From assembly GCF_000003815.2 (NCBI RefSeq), contig NC_049985.1, forward strand, positions 14,897,823 through 14,961,822: a stretch of DNA of 64,000 nucleotides. Direction: 5' to 3'. Every line of letters starts with the position of its first letter. Positions within the stretch are counted from its first letter, which is position 1. Under the pieces are notes generated by a model. That model searched no databases. It worked only from the letters and a program-made list of their open reading frames with translations, and was not told the origin of the DNA. Below are positions 47,196-60,300 of this stretch, in pieces. The DNA comes from Branchiostoma floridae (taxonomy: Eukaryota; Chordata; Leptocardii; Amphioxiformes; Branchiostomatidae). The translations under genes were made by a program, and so were the position numbers.

Positions 47196-47575
47196 GCTCC
47201 TTCCAAGACAAAAGTTACCCCTTATTACACAACCGCTAGGAATGCTATTAATAGAAGGGGCAATCCACCACTAATCGTAACAGGGTGTAGTATGCGCTAC
47301 ATAAAATTAGCTTTTGCTTTGGAAATATAAGTCCATTTTACCACTTACAATTTTCTTAGAAAATATAATGCTGTTAATGAAAGATTTTCTCCATAATCCT
47401 TGATATAATGAAAGGAACGCATCTTGAAATTTGCAAAACGGATGATCCCCTAAAGTGGCTTGACCAATAGCAACGCGGTTCGTCATAGGGCAAAAGATGG
47501 ACGCGCTCACTGTGAATGGGAGGGGTGTTGGAAATTTGGAGATCTATGCCTACAGGTTTCTTAGAAGACCTTAGA

Positions 47576-47937
47576 GGCCACACCAATTTAATTGATTGGT
47601 TCACGGATTCGCTCGCTCCTATTTTTTTGAAAAATTAAAAAAAAAAAAAAATTACTACTCAGCAAATTTTCACCATTAATGAAACCATTCACCAACTTTC
47701 TGGTGTAGCAAATTGGCCTTTATATTTTAAGCTCCTTAAAGTGTGGGTACAGGTGCTGTTACTGTACAAGAATAGTGTTTTTTGTACTTTTTCGAGCTGA
47801 AAACTTTTTTTCTTTATGTTTTGGATTAGCCGTTACCTTTACCCCAACCATTTTACAATTTATATTTTTATTTCGCCCTCTCGCTCCATATTTTTTATGA
47901 AAAAATCCGTGAACCAAGAAATTAAATTGGTGTGGCC
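47576..47937. repeat. MITE, family B copy 2 (362 bp)
   Basis: Same orientation, ends and interior as 32459-32826, with ends GGCCACACCAATTTAATT and AATTAAATTGGTGTGGCC. It differs by small indels in the poly-A stretch near 47635-47650 and by scattered substitutions. No clear target-site duplication. Confidence 0.93.
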
Positions 47938-48427
47938 CAGTACCTAAGAAAAAAATGCGGTTAAACTATTTTGAATCGATTTCCAGCATGTTCAGAAGGA
48001 AATATGACAATGCAGTGTGACATTATTTACTTCAATAACGTTAGCACTTTGATAATCTCAATGTCAAAAGTTGCTAACTTCATAAATAATAAATAAACAA
48101 ATAAGCATTTTTATAACTAAAAAGTGCTACACTTGCCTGTACTGTCTAGCCCACAGAGAAAACGATTGCACTCTGTGTACAGATTTATTTAATACCCTGG
48201 ACCTCTGAATGAAAAGTGGCCTACTGGCTGATTTGAGGTTCTCGTGAAGGATCATGAAGCAGCTAAACAAAAGTTGAAACAAACAAACAAACAGGAAGCA
48301 AACTTTTTATAAACAAACATCCTTGAGAAAAACATGTTTTATTCCACATCTGGAACATTTCTCCATCAATAAGTCAGTTGGGACCTTGCCAGGCTCCTTC
48401 AAGCTGTCAGCTAGGTGATTAAAAATC

Positions 48428-48560
48428 TTGTTGGACCGGTCTGAAGAAAAACGGACCCAAAACAATTTGTTGGACTGGATGTTGGACCTATCAGAAAATA
48501 AACAGATTACTAGTAGGGTAGGCATTCACATGTTTGGAGGCTAAATACCTACCGAAGAAA
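48428..48560. repeat. Dispersed repeat, family C copy 2
   Basis: GTTGGACCGGTCTGAAGAAA...CAGATTACTAGTAGG...CATTCACATGTTTGGAGGCT aligns with 21765-21905. Confidence 0.6.
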
Positions 48561-49333
48561 ATGAATGAATCTGGTCCAGTTTTAGGTCTAGACCTGATCC
48601 GTTGGACCTGAAGTTTCTGAACTAGTGCCCACCACAGTCACTAATGACATCCATTCTTCCTGAAGCCTATTAACAGACCCAAGGTCCTTTAGTGAGTACA
48701 AAGTGGCACACCGCAAGGGCACTTTAGAAGTTCAGCTTTTACGGCTTCCAGAACCTTGGAACCATTTTAATTCACCGTTAATCATGATAGCTGGCCCACT
48801 CTCTCTCTAATTCAACGTTAAGTGTTATCAGTATATTGTATGTAAAGCATTATTGGACATTTTTATTCTACGTAACACTTAATTTGTCATGCTGACTTAA
48901 TCGCTAATTGTTATTGAGACACCCTTTAAGTGAACCTGCAGAGGCAGTGTCAGATAACCCTCGGAGATCACACTCCTGAACACACTGGGTTCAATACGAT
49001 GTTGTTGTCTGTCACCAGCTCCACACCTCATAAATCAGCAGTTTTTACAACAACAAAAAGTTCCGCCGCTACATGTAGGTGATTGAGTCCTTCAGAATAC
49101 GTTGGGCGGCTTCCGTATCAACCATTGTTGGTCTTTCTGAATTTACCATTAAGCATTACCTGTACGCCTAAATTTACCGTCAACAGTTGCCAGCATCTTC
49201 CCACGCATATCCTCTTTAATTCCGCAAGTTTGCTACGAACAGGGAGTTGTAATAACAACCATGGATGTTCAAATTCAATCTCTATTGCACAATTTGTTTT
49301 AAGCAATATGTATTTTTCATTAGACATTGTACT

Positions 49334-52300
49334 TCATTCTTGCAAATGCACAAGTCTACAGCTCTCCTCCCAAAGTCTCTTCTGTAAGTCTTTGTTGTAT
49401 GATTGGTCACAGGAGGGGACTGACTGACAGTTGTCAAGGTAATGACCTCCTATGCCCTCTAGGTCAGGAGACATGGCAGCATACAGGATGGTGTCTGCGC
49501 CTTGTGCAGGTGTCTGGAAATGATAAACACGTTTATTTATCAAGCACGTATTCCTTCATTCGTTCAGACCACAATAGTGCCCAGTGGTGCATCAGGCAGT
49601 AAGTTGTCTAATTGTTTCAGTAGCGGGGTAATATTTTTACAGAGAGGGGAAGCTAGCTAGCCTGATTAAATCATGCTTATAGCAGCCCGCCCCTATGTCT
49701 GGCCAGCCTCTGCGAGGAGCTGCGAGGAGGGGCCAGTTACAGACCTGGACATTAGAGATTGTGTTACACTGATGACTAGGCAGCTAGCCATTCCCAGTTA
49801 ACATGCTCACCTTGAATACAGGACCCCCATTTTACATCCTTTCCTTAAAGGATGGGTGCAGCCCCAACCGAGTTGCTCTTACAAGGATTTAAGGGTTCTC
49901 CCAGTTACCAACTAATCAGAAAAAATCAAAATCTGAGCTACAGGGACATCCCCACCCTTGGTGCAAGTATTTAGTTCATTTTTATCTGTATAGTCAATAG
50001 ACGGAAACAGATCTAGAAAAGTATGCCAATGTAGAATATATCCCTGTTGTTTACAATATACTTTTTTTTATTATTAAATGAAAAATCAACAAAACATTCT
50101 ATATGCTTACCTTTGTTAAACCAATCCATCCCATGATCCTTTGTGCCACTCTCATAGGCCACATGACATGCTGGTAGAGGTCAGAGTTCACCACTCCGGG
50201 GTGGAGTGCATTGGCAGTCACGTGACTTTGGTCAGCCAATAGCCTTTCCTGAAGTTCATAGGCTGTCAGGACATTGGCAAGCTTACTCTGAGCGTATCCT
50301 GCATGTGGGGAGTAGTTTTTGCTGCAATGAGAGAGCAGTTAACATGTATTTTCATAAGATCTGTTCAAGAACATTAGCGAATGAGACGTGATAGAGTTTT
50401 GATACAGATCAGGACTGTCCTCAGCTTTAAATATTTTTCCATCCCACTGATTGTTTGAGAGCCCATGTTGTTCATTACTAAAACTGTCATCTTTTGCTTA
50501 GAAATATACATTTTTATCAGTTTCATGTCTGTTTCAATGGCGTGAATTCTTTTTTCTAACATTGCAACAAGCAAATTTTTGTTCTAAGACAGAAGGAAGG
50601 GTCCTGGAGACAGCCCTGACAGAGATAATGACAAATATGGTCTGATAATCCTCATAATATGAAAAAGAAACTATACAGTGAATGCACACCAAAGAGCGGC
50701 ATGGCCAACAAAAATTGACACTTTGCGTCAAATACTAATGCCTTTGTAACAGGCAATGCTTTTGAACAGGTTTATCACTATCAAGTGAACGTATTTAAGT
50801 CTTAACTATTACCTGCTGTTTAAGTCATCAAAGTTGATATCCCCAATGGAATGTACGGCGGAAGATACGAACACTATCCGCGACCAGTGATCAGATTTTC
50901 CACTGGACCTCAAGGTGTCCAGTAACAGGTTGGTCAGCAGGAAGTGACCGAGGTGGTTGATTCCGAAGTGTGTCTCGAATCCGTCCTCTGTTAGACTGTA
51001 AGGGGTCAACATCACTCCAGCTGCAGGTAGAGCGAAAATCATACATCGATAAAACTATCTTATATATTACAAACATTTTGATATCATTTTGACTGTCATT
51101 TTCATTAAGGTATAGAATATGGGGGTTTCAAAATAACCAGTTTCAAGCATACATCTTGTTGTAATGTTGTATATCATTAGTCTGTGTAACACAAACTCTG
51201 CAGTCTGGGGCTGTAACTGGCTCTTTTCCTCTTCTAGGAGGCTGGTGGATGTTGGGCAGGCTGCTATGAGTGAGATTTAATCAGGCTAGATGAAAATATA
51301 ACACTATGCTGAATTTCTAGATAAAGTCTGGGAGTAAGTATGCAATTGCGTTTAATTTCTATCTACAGGACAATTATTTACTTGCAACAGACATTTGCCA
51401 TTAGAAAACCGTCAATATCACTCTGACATCAATTATACTTTAACTACTTACTGGTACTTAGTTTGAGCTCCTGTTAGAACCATTACACAGAGAGCCTCTT
51501 ACAGAGCACTAATGGGCCTCCATAGCCCTTTATAGCTCTTTAGAATCCTACGTTACCTATTTACACATGTTTTGAATAGCCTGAGTACCATACTCCATAG
51601 TGGCCGCTGGCTCAATACTGTCGCTTGCTAACCATGTTAGCAAGCAAAAGTATTGAACAAGCGGTCACTACAGAGATGGTAATAGGCCATATTTTGAAAG
51701 CACCTTCACTGGAAACAAACTAAAATGCTTACCAATGAAGAGTAATACATTTGTATTTGACATGTCTATATCAAAGAATACATACCATTGTTGATCAGCA
51801 GATGTAACGGGAGTTGTCTGGATTTAAACTTTTCTACAAACTGATGGATGGACTTCATAGATGCCAGGTCCAACCTAATAAACTCAACTGTAGGTAAAAC
51901 ATATTCAACTGTTATTTCAGAATTGGGACTACATGTACCTTGCAATGGTGACAATACTGTAAAAAGCTGCAACAAGAGCTCAAAAAAGGGATTTTTGTAG
52001 TATTGAATTGTTGAGTTCTCACCTTTGGCTTGTGGACAAGACTTCTTGATATGTTCTATTGCTATGTTTGCTTCGTCCTGGCTCCTCCCACCTGACAACA
52101 CATTACAGGATACATCAATATCAGCATGATTGAAAGATGATCATGCACTGTACATTATACAACTATCTTTTATCATAGTATAGTATAGTATAGTATAGTA
52201 TAGTATACGCCAAAAAAGCAGTTACTCAAGCAACTGGATATGATTTTGGTAATCCGTTATCATTCATCAGTGACACTGAAGAGATCTCGATGGGGAGCAT

Positions 52301-53313
52301 TTTTTTTATTTGTCTTTGATTATCTTTCATGATATTTAACCATTCCTGAACCCTCAACTAAATGAGGTTTCGCATGCATTGCAGATGAAGAAGACCAAGC
52401 TTCTTTCATGAAGGAAAATTCTCATAAATTGTGAATAGCAGATAGCAATATATTCTGCATACACACATTATTAATGATTATGCAAAACTTGAAAGTTTAA
52501 GTTTTAACCAAGGTTTTAATAAAACCTCGTTTTAACTTAAATCTCTGAACCTTACCTATAAAGACGTGCATGCCAAGCTGTGCCAATCCTTTGGTCACTT
52601 CCAACCCTATGCCTTTTGCTCCACCTGTTACTATGGCAACCTTCCCATCTTGTCTTGGTTGATCTAAGATAAAAAACTTTATAACTTAAAAAAAAGGCAA
52701 TAACAATACCAGTGGTTTAGCAACTTGATGCGAGTCATTCTGATTGTGAGTATAAATTGACTACAGTGACTTAAAAATCACTAACAGGTATAAATCAAAC
52801 AGTCTATCAACATCTACAGAGGCATATCATCGCATCATGACTTCAAGAAATGCTCAGGACTTTGAAAGTGTACTTTTTTTCAGCAACCCGGAAGTGCAAA
52901 CCTGACTTAGGCCGGTAGGTATCTTGTGGTGTTAAGAAAACGTATCTTCATACAGTACGGATATTCCTGTCCAGTCATTCAGACGGTTTCATCATGTCTC
53001 TTTTCAGACTGTGTCACTTACATATGAAGAAGAATCTTTGTTGACACGCGCAAAATTACAGTGACATTTTACATGTATGTCAACAGCATATTCCCCCCTC
53101 CCACTCGCTTATCAATTTTCCAGAATTAACGTTTCGTATGTATGCCATTCAAACAGTATTCATGCCATTATCTTGCCTATAGTACAAGACGATAAGTTGA
53201 TAACCTGTCAAACATCGGTGACCCTGTAATAGCTGGGAAATCGTCGCTTGAACACCAACAAGATAAGTTTGGATCATGGAAAGCGCCATGCTGGAAACTT
53301 TGGACACTACCAT
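49334..53313 (-). CDS. DHRSX: Dehydrogenase/reductase DHRSX (SDR family)
   Basis: Short-chain dehydrogenase; human DHRSX has recently been tied to the polyprenol-to-dolichol pathway (oxidising polyprenol and reducing dolichal). Seven exons: 53313-53223, 52663-52556, 52091-52023, 51887-51786, 51020-50813, 50321-50111, 49513-49334; phases 1,1,1,1,2,0 agree; 322 aa (human 330). Visible: a hydrophobic N-terminal segment (about residues 9-28), the cofactor motif TGGAKGIG (43-50), a DLASM adenine-pocket motif, NNAG (122-125), catalytic serine in VFVSSAVH (176/177), and YAQSK (Y202, K206), all in the expected spacing. [33 protein letters not shown] and the C-terminal GGHYLDN match DHRSX rather than retinol dehydrogenases. 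The start is the second ATG-like choice in exon 1: the ATG at 53313 gives residue 1, and MALSMIQ further in is an alternative. Confidence 0.95.
49655..49745. repeat. Dispersed repeat, family D copy 1
   Basis: CTAGCCTGATTAAATC...ATAGCAGCCCGCC...GGGGCCAGTTACAGACC. An inverted, diverged copy lies at 51200-51292. It sits downstream of DHRSX exon 6. Confidence 0.65.
51200..51292. repeat. Dispersed repeat, family D copy 2 (inverted)
   Basis: The reverse complement begins CTAGCCTGATTAAATCTCAC and includes ATAGCAGCCTGCCC and AGCCAGTTACAGCCCCAGAC, matching 49655-49745. The two copies lie head to head in DHRSX introns. Confidence 0.65.
51586..51681. repeat. Foldback element, 96 bp
   Basis: Arms TACCATACTCCATAGTGGCC...GCTTGCTAAC and GTTAGCAAGC...GGTCACTACAGAGATGGTA form a long imperfect hairpin with almost no loop. 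It lies in DHRSX intron 4. Confidence 0.8.
52175..52207. repeat. (TATAG)n microsatellite
   Basis: About six copies of a 5-bp unit in DHRSX intron 2, directly abutting the half-foldback sequence at 52207-52250. Confidence 0.85.
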
Positions 53314-54331
53314 TTTCACACAAGGGGTGCACACCGGTTATCGTTCTACTGTTAAGGCAAAGACAGCAATTACGAATCTCTTTATTACGATTACACATGA
53401 AAGACGGATGACAACTCAGACACAGTAGATATGATTAAGATTCTGTACACACATTTCGAAGTTCATAAATTCTACTCTACAATTTCATCCCCCATTTTCA
53501 GAAGTTTAATGGGCACAACTGCCTGCAAATCATGGATCAAAAGCGACATCTAGTAATCTTTGATATTACTGCAACAGTTGGGTGGCGTATCAGGAATCAC
53601 TGCATACAGGTAAGGAGGTTAACAGGTGTAGCTTGAATCCAGTCTTCCTAACTATAGCCATTGTTTGCTCCCAATTAGTTGTCAGCGGGTGACCATAATA
53701 CAGGAGTGATTTTCAATATTCGCCTTTCTCTAATATTTGTTCCTTCAGTACCTAAGACTAAGACATACTCTATGGTAAGAATAATATAGTGACAACAGTT
53801 TCAAGCAATAACAGCTGGTTTTGATTTTAATAGATTTGAAAAAAAAATACATGTACACATGTACAACTACATAAGATGATGTAGACATACATATTCATCA
53901 AAGCCTCTTCCTTGTATCATGAAAATGTGTGACTTACATTAATTAACTTCTGCATGAAATTTCTCACATCAGTTCAGCTGCTTGAAAATTGTCACCCATA
54001 CCATATGATGATTTGATTTTTGTTTTACATGTACAAATTCAAGTTGTTCTTGTTAAGAACAGATGGTCTAGATAATTACAATAATGGATTTTATGAATCA
54101 AGAAGCAAGAAATGGGAAAATTGATATGCAAGGTCTGCAAAATCTGCAAGCTTTACTTGATGAGGTCTTAAAGTTTCAAATAAAATAGAATGAAAAATTC
54201 GAGAATTCCTAGATAGTATACTTTGGTGTATACTAATATTGTTTCGTACAATGTCTGCATAACTAAGCTTTGACCAAGAAGTCAGGACCACTCTTCAATT
54301 TTACATATTAAGTCCTCTCCACCTAGTCTTC
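53314..54331. other. Between DHRSX start and OCIAD1 stop
   Basis: About 1 kb with no gene recognised. It must hold the DHRSX promoter/5' UTR and the OCIAD1 3' UTR, since both genes run leftward. Confidence 0.5.
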
Positions 54332-57300
54332 TCAGTCTTTATAGAGATCTCCATATTGATTCTTCTTCCCTGAAAAACAGAAGGAAAAAGGATTAATGTC
54401 AGCAAAACATTCTTATGATTTTGTATTGAAAATGTGTCTACATCTAGTGTTATGATAGTTAAATCATCACTGGGAGTTCCTATGGGGATATCCATCCCTG
54501 TGACACTGTTTGCAGTTCTCACAGTTGAACTCCTGGTTCCAAGCAATTGGTAACTGGGAGACAAGGTTTACACAACAATGTCTTTGGATTCAGAAAAAGA
54601 ACAATGTCCTAACCAGTAATGATTTGTATCTTTCACACATGATAATTTGACGTACATAATGTACTATACATTACTGAAAACCCTACTGTAGGTCAGGTTT
54701 CAGTACTGTGAACTCACATTGAGTATCAGACTGCCTTTCTTCAATACTCTCCCTACTGCCATCCCGACCGATCCTGTAGGTGGGCTGAAACGATGGCGGA
54801 GGGGGCGAGCTCGAGGACACCGGTGGGGGCGAGGCGTCTCTGTTCCGCTTCCGTAGCTCCTCATATGTCAGGTACTTCTTGGACTGCTCATCCTCAGGTA
54901 TGGACATGGGGCCAAAAGCTGTCAAGTAAAGACATTATTGAATACTCAACATACATAACAAGTCAGAAAAGCCATTGTTATTGTATATTGTACATGTGTG
55001 GAGAGATCATACTACATTTGAAACACATACTATACAGACACACTGTTTCTTTATAATTTGGACAAACTCCACAACATGAATGTGAACCAGTCAGAATTGC
55101 CCTGAAGAAGGTGACAGACGGTCACCGAAATGTCGGTGAGAATAAAGCACTGGTTGTGTAAAAAGAGTCTCTTTATTCAACATGAATTTGTCATCTTATT
55201 AAATGTATACTGAAAATATGTTCCTTTTAGCAGGTTGATCACAAAATTTTCCACACATTCTACAATGAAGAGCTGAAAACAGCTTTGCACTGCAGTTTGA
55301 CAGAATTAAATGTAACACAAGACATGCATGCAGATAAAACTTTAGAAATCTATAACTATGAGTATAGACACTCAATACAAAATGAATACATTGCAGCAAC
55401 GTACTAGTACATGTTTTTTTTTTCACAATGGCACACACATGGTGATAAAACACCCTACTATGGGTTTCCAGTTACCTTCTACAGGTCCTGATAACTCCAC
55501 TTCAGTATCCCTGAATCCCCCAGAAGAGTCCTGCCCAAATGATGAGGAACTGCCATAGTCTGAAGACATGCTGAACAAGAAGAGTACAACAAAAAAGGAT
55601 AAGATTTTTAAAGTCATAACAAGAAGAGAAGAATACCTTTAGTTAGTAAATGCCTATACATGTATCGAATATCATTGATAATGGCATTCACTCAAAATGT
55701 GCCAAGTGTTTTTAAAAATAAAAGTTCTGTCTTCCCCAATAAAATTTGATTCATTGAAGTTAAATTTCAGACCATCATTTTTGGTAACAAATGACAACCT
55801 TAACAAGAGAAACTTAAGAGACACCATTCTTATTTCTTTGCTCTAAAACAGTTGTAAAAGGAATTTCTTCTAGTATGCAACATAAAGAGAATAGACATGC
55901 TCACCCAGGATCCTGTCCTGGTGTACCCCAAGGGTCTGCACTAGTACCATCGCTGGAAAACATTTGATGAAAGGCATGTTTTTATTTCATTGACTATCAA
56001 ATTGTCAAGGGAAAATGACCAATTTATGATCAAGAAAAAAAGTGAAAGAAGCACCATCAGGTTATCTCTGATGAGTTTGACTTTCCTCTACTTCCTTCAT
56101 TGCCAAATATGCCGATATATTGTTTTCACTGTGTTTGGATGTTTGTGTTCTTGGGCTATTTGAATACAGTAGTCAGTGTGATAGGATGTGTGGGGGAAGA
56201 TGATGTAACTGCATGGCGACTGGCAGGATGTAAAGGTTAACTTGGAGGTCAGAATGGTTTTCCCTCTGGCTGGCAGGGAATAGTAGAACATTTTCTAAAA
56301 TTGCATGGAAGTCACATCCCCCATAGAGTGAGAGGAAGAAATCAACAGACATGCCTAATCTTAGCAACAAATGTATTTGCATACTTGATGAACTACAAGA
56401 CATGACAGCAACTTCAGGGGTGCCTAAGCATTTGCACGAACCCTATGAAATTCGACNNNNNNNNNNNNNNNNNNNNNNNNNNNNNNNNNNNNNNNNNNNN
56501 NNNNNNNNNNNNNNNNNNNNNNNNNNNNNNNNNNNNNNNNNNNNNNNNNNNNNNNNCTCCCATTTCTCTAGTTGTTGAGTTTTGACAATGGGGTTACTTA
56601 CCCACCAATGGGGACCATCCCTCTTCTCTTTCTAATTAGGTCTCCGATGTGAGAATTCTCCAGTAGGAGAAACTTGTTTTCACAGGTTCTCATGTAGGAC
56701 CACTTTCCAAGGACCCAGCCTGCTATTGCTGCAACTGTGGAACAAAGGCAGAGCATAAGTCGTTGTTTTCTTCTGAACTACCACTCAGTCATACAGTCCA
56801 ATATCAATATTGACTGTATGCCATCTTAGATTCTAAATATGCCAAGTAGGTAGCCTACTGAAGCTATGTCACATTGACACAAACTCCCTGTGGCCGAGTG
56901 ATTCAACAGAGCGATCAACAATTTTCATCGATAAAAAACAAATCTTATTATGCTTTGTGTGTCTTGTTTCCTTTTAGTCATACTTGTGTGTTTTGCATGA
57001 TATTCCCATTAGAAAGTGAAGTGCAACACAAGTCCAATTTAGGATGCAGCCACCTTGCAAACATGCCGCAGATTCAGTAAGATATCTGTCAAGCTGTACA
57101 TAGCTAAAATGATTCTTTTAACAGAACTGCATCTGTTAAAAGTATGTGACATTTATTCTTTTACTCTTTCTATATATATACATGTACGCTATACATTTTA
57201 TTGTAATTATAGATGACACAAATTGCAATATATATAAACAAATGTTCTCAAACTTCATGGAAACAGACTTGAACATTTTAAATTCCACAACACAATAAAA

Positions 57301-60300
57301 ATACTGCAATAAAAGGTATGAAGACACCTTATATTAATCATTATACATCACAAAACAATTAGAGAGGTCTGTAACTTACGCATGTACTTAGGTCCTGCTC
57401 CAAATCTTCCCGGCTTCAGAAACCCTAGTATTGTTAAAAAAACAAACACAGGTATAAACTTTCAAAAAGATAATTCTGTACAGTTGGATTCATTTAATTA
57501 CAAAACACGGGATACAAGAACTTAGAAGACTATCTTCCAACAGAGGACCAACAACTCACAACGTTTATTTCAGAAATTAATTTTACCTCTTTTGTCATAC
57601 AATGTAGTCAAAGGAAAAAACACAAATGTTGAAGCAAATTGCTTGCAAATTTACCTGCAGCAAGTAATCTGTTGGTGACAATTCCAAAAGCTCCTCCTAA
57701 GGGTAGACCTGGAAAATAAATGTATTGATGACAAAATTGTGATGTCTGATTGCCTACCAGATCTCCATACACTCATGACACTTGTGCGCAAATCTGTGTG
57801 AATTGTGTCTTATAAATCTGGTTAAACTACATTGCAGTATACTATAAATGCAGAGATGTTCATGGTGGTTTTATGTTCATGGTTTTTGCAGTGGCCACTT
57901 CAACGCAAAATTACAACCACAGCCAACATTTTTCCATTATAGTTTTTTTACTACAGTCTATGGCGCTCCTGCAAACTTAAAACCACTGCGAACACTCCAT
58001 TTTGCCTCTACCACAAAAATAAATCCCCGCAAACTTAAATGTATTTACAGTTTAAACTGGCCTTTTGCATATTACAAGATACATATTCCGCAGACACATT
58101 ACAGTGGCTAGATTGGATACAACAAAATGAATATCCCAACAGATGACACCATTATCAGATTTTAGAGAAAACAGTAGCTGTATGTAACGCCCATTCCTCG
58201 TTAAAGGGGCAAATTGCTGTCGCACGTAAGCAGCGGGCCACAGTTTTCTTAAAAGACACAATGTCTACGTATTTTGCCCTTTTCCGTTACAAGTACATGA
58301 TAGTAATATGCTAAGCAATGTTTTCCCACCATTGTTAGTTGCCTTTTGGTCGTCCCGGGTAAGGTTTTGCTTAGAAACACGCTAAAAACACGTGTCGGAA
58401 ATGCTATAGAGGTGAATATCGTGGCATTCTGATAATGAAAAGACGTTAGTTCTTTAAATTTTCAGTCATAATTTACATCAACCACTTAGGCCGGCTTGTC
58501 ACGTGTTGATGAACTTGTCCAGCAGACGACCTTTCTACGTCAGATGCCGTTTTATTCTTGTCGCCAACTTTTGTATAATTTACGTTACCGAACTTCTGTT
58601 GGGTGTAATTCGCTTACGAAAAGACATTTTCCGATAATTTTTTCACTGTTTTATCTGCTAAACAGTGGTGTTGCGTAACAAACAAATGACAGAACACATA
58701 AAACACAAATGTTGGAAACATGACTATAACCGCCAATCTCAGGCCGTTTGTCACTTTTTTGATATAATTTACGTTACCATAATAAGTCCCTTAGAATTAT
58801 AGAAAGATCATTACTTTTGTACTCATAGGAAAGAATGCTCCCAGATAAGTAATTGCCTGCAGAGTTAATCTTTCCAGAGCTGTTTGTTAAAATTTTATTT
58901 ATCATTAAAAGCATAAATATAATTTACGTTACCATATAATTTACGTTACCATTTTTTTTCTTCAACATGTCATCGGATGTTCAGCAAGAGCACATCAACC
59001 AAAGACGTATTATCTGCTGTAATGTTACTGTAGGTGGGCTTGGCTTGCCATAGAGTCACAATGCAGTCTGTTTATATGTTCCTGTTTCAGTGAATTTTAC
59101 GATGCTGGGACTTTTCATTTCTCATAGGAACGATGTTCAAATGATAAACCTGACATGCACCAACTTGGAAAGATGCGGGTGTTTATATTGATATCTAAGC
59201 TCCATGATCAAAAGCATATGGGCTGCAGAAGTTAATAGCTAACTTAAGTTAAGACTTCACTATCATTAGATGTTCCGAAGTTTTCACCTTTGCTTGTTTA
59301 GGTTGGAAATCTTGTTAATTAGAAGCAAACTACTCTTTCAACCAGTCGTGATTGCACAGAATTGATGCACAGAATTGTTTTACATGGACAAACACATGGT
59401 TCAAGGCAGAAAGCTATTTGTGAAACCAATCCCACTCTATAAAGTCAAGATCTATATAACGTCAGGCTTGTCATGTAATCATGTGGCATTAGTATAAAGG
59501 GACAGGCTGCCAGGATAACTGTTGAACAGACTGCCTTTACACATGCAGCTCTCTTTTGGAAAATTCACTGTTGTTTATAGCCTTGCTCATCAACAAAAGC
59601 CTTGTTATACACATATTACACAGTTCTTTCTGCCGGTATTATTAAACCACACGATATAAGGTGTATGGATGGACATTTTGTTAGGTAGCACATTCATTCT
59701 GTATTGAATGTGACATTGTGTTTGTTCCACGAACAAAGATTGTCCTGACATTAAAAAAATGTTTTATAAGAAGTGCGATAACTGGTGTTTAGTTTGTTGT
59801 CTTTCCAATATCGAAAGCTTGTGCTAGAAAGGCCCAGTCCATCTGGTGCATGTTGCCATCGCATCATGTCCTGCTATTCCCAAAGACTTGATTAAAGGAC
59901 GCGAGGACGAAGCGGTTCTGACCTAGAGCGTGTGATTGCGTGAATCCTTTGTTACTTAGCATGTATTTAAATAGACCCCGCCAAGAAAGAGACCTTGCAT
60001 ATCTTGGGTGTCTTTCCGCAGAGACCGGGTGGGTACAGGACGAACAAGATTATACGGGTATTCCGGATAACAAAGATACACTTCTTTGCTACTCTGAGTT
60101 AGCAACATGAAGATAAGAGGTCCAGCATTATAGACGAACATGACCTGATCAGTTCAAATAGAGCCAGTATGTACACTATTCGGCTTTCCTCCAAATGTTA
60201 GAGATTCTGTAATTTACGTTACCACAGTTCATTGGCATTTACCTGTAGAATAGATATCGCCTGCTTCCAACCATTTTCATAAATATATTCTATCGCTCTT

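Larger units (their letters stand above)
46842..49333. other. Region between LRRC58 and the DHRSX 3' end
   Basis: No gene recognised. It holds the LRRC58 promoter side (46842-47090), a palindrome at 47160-47195, MITE family B copy 2 (47576-47937), a family C repeat (48428-48560), and presumably the DHRSX 3' UTR next to 49334. Confidence 0.5.
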
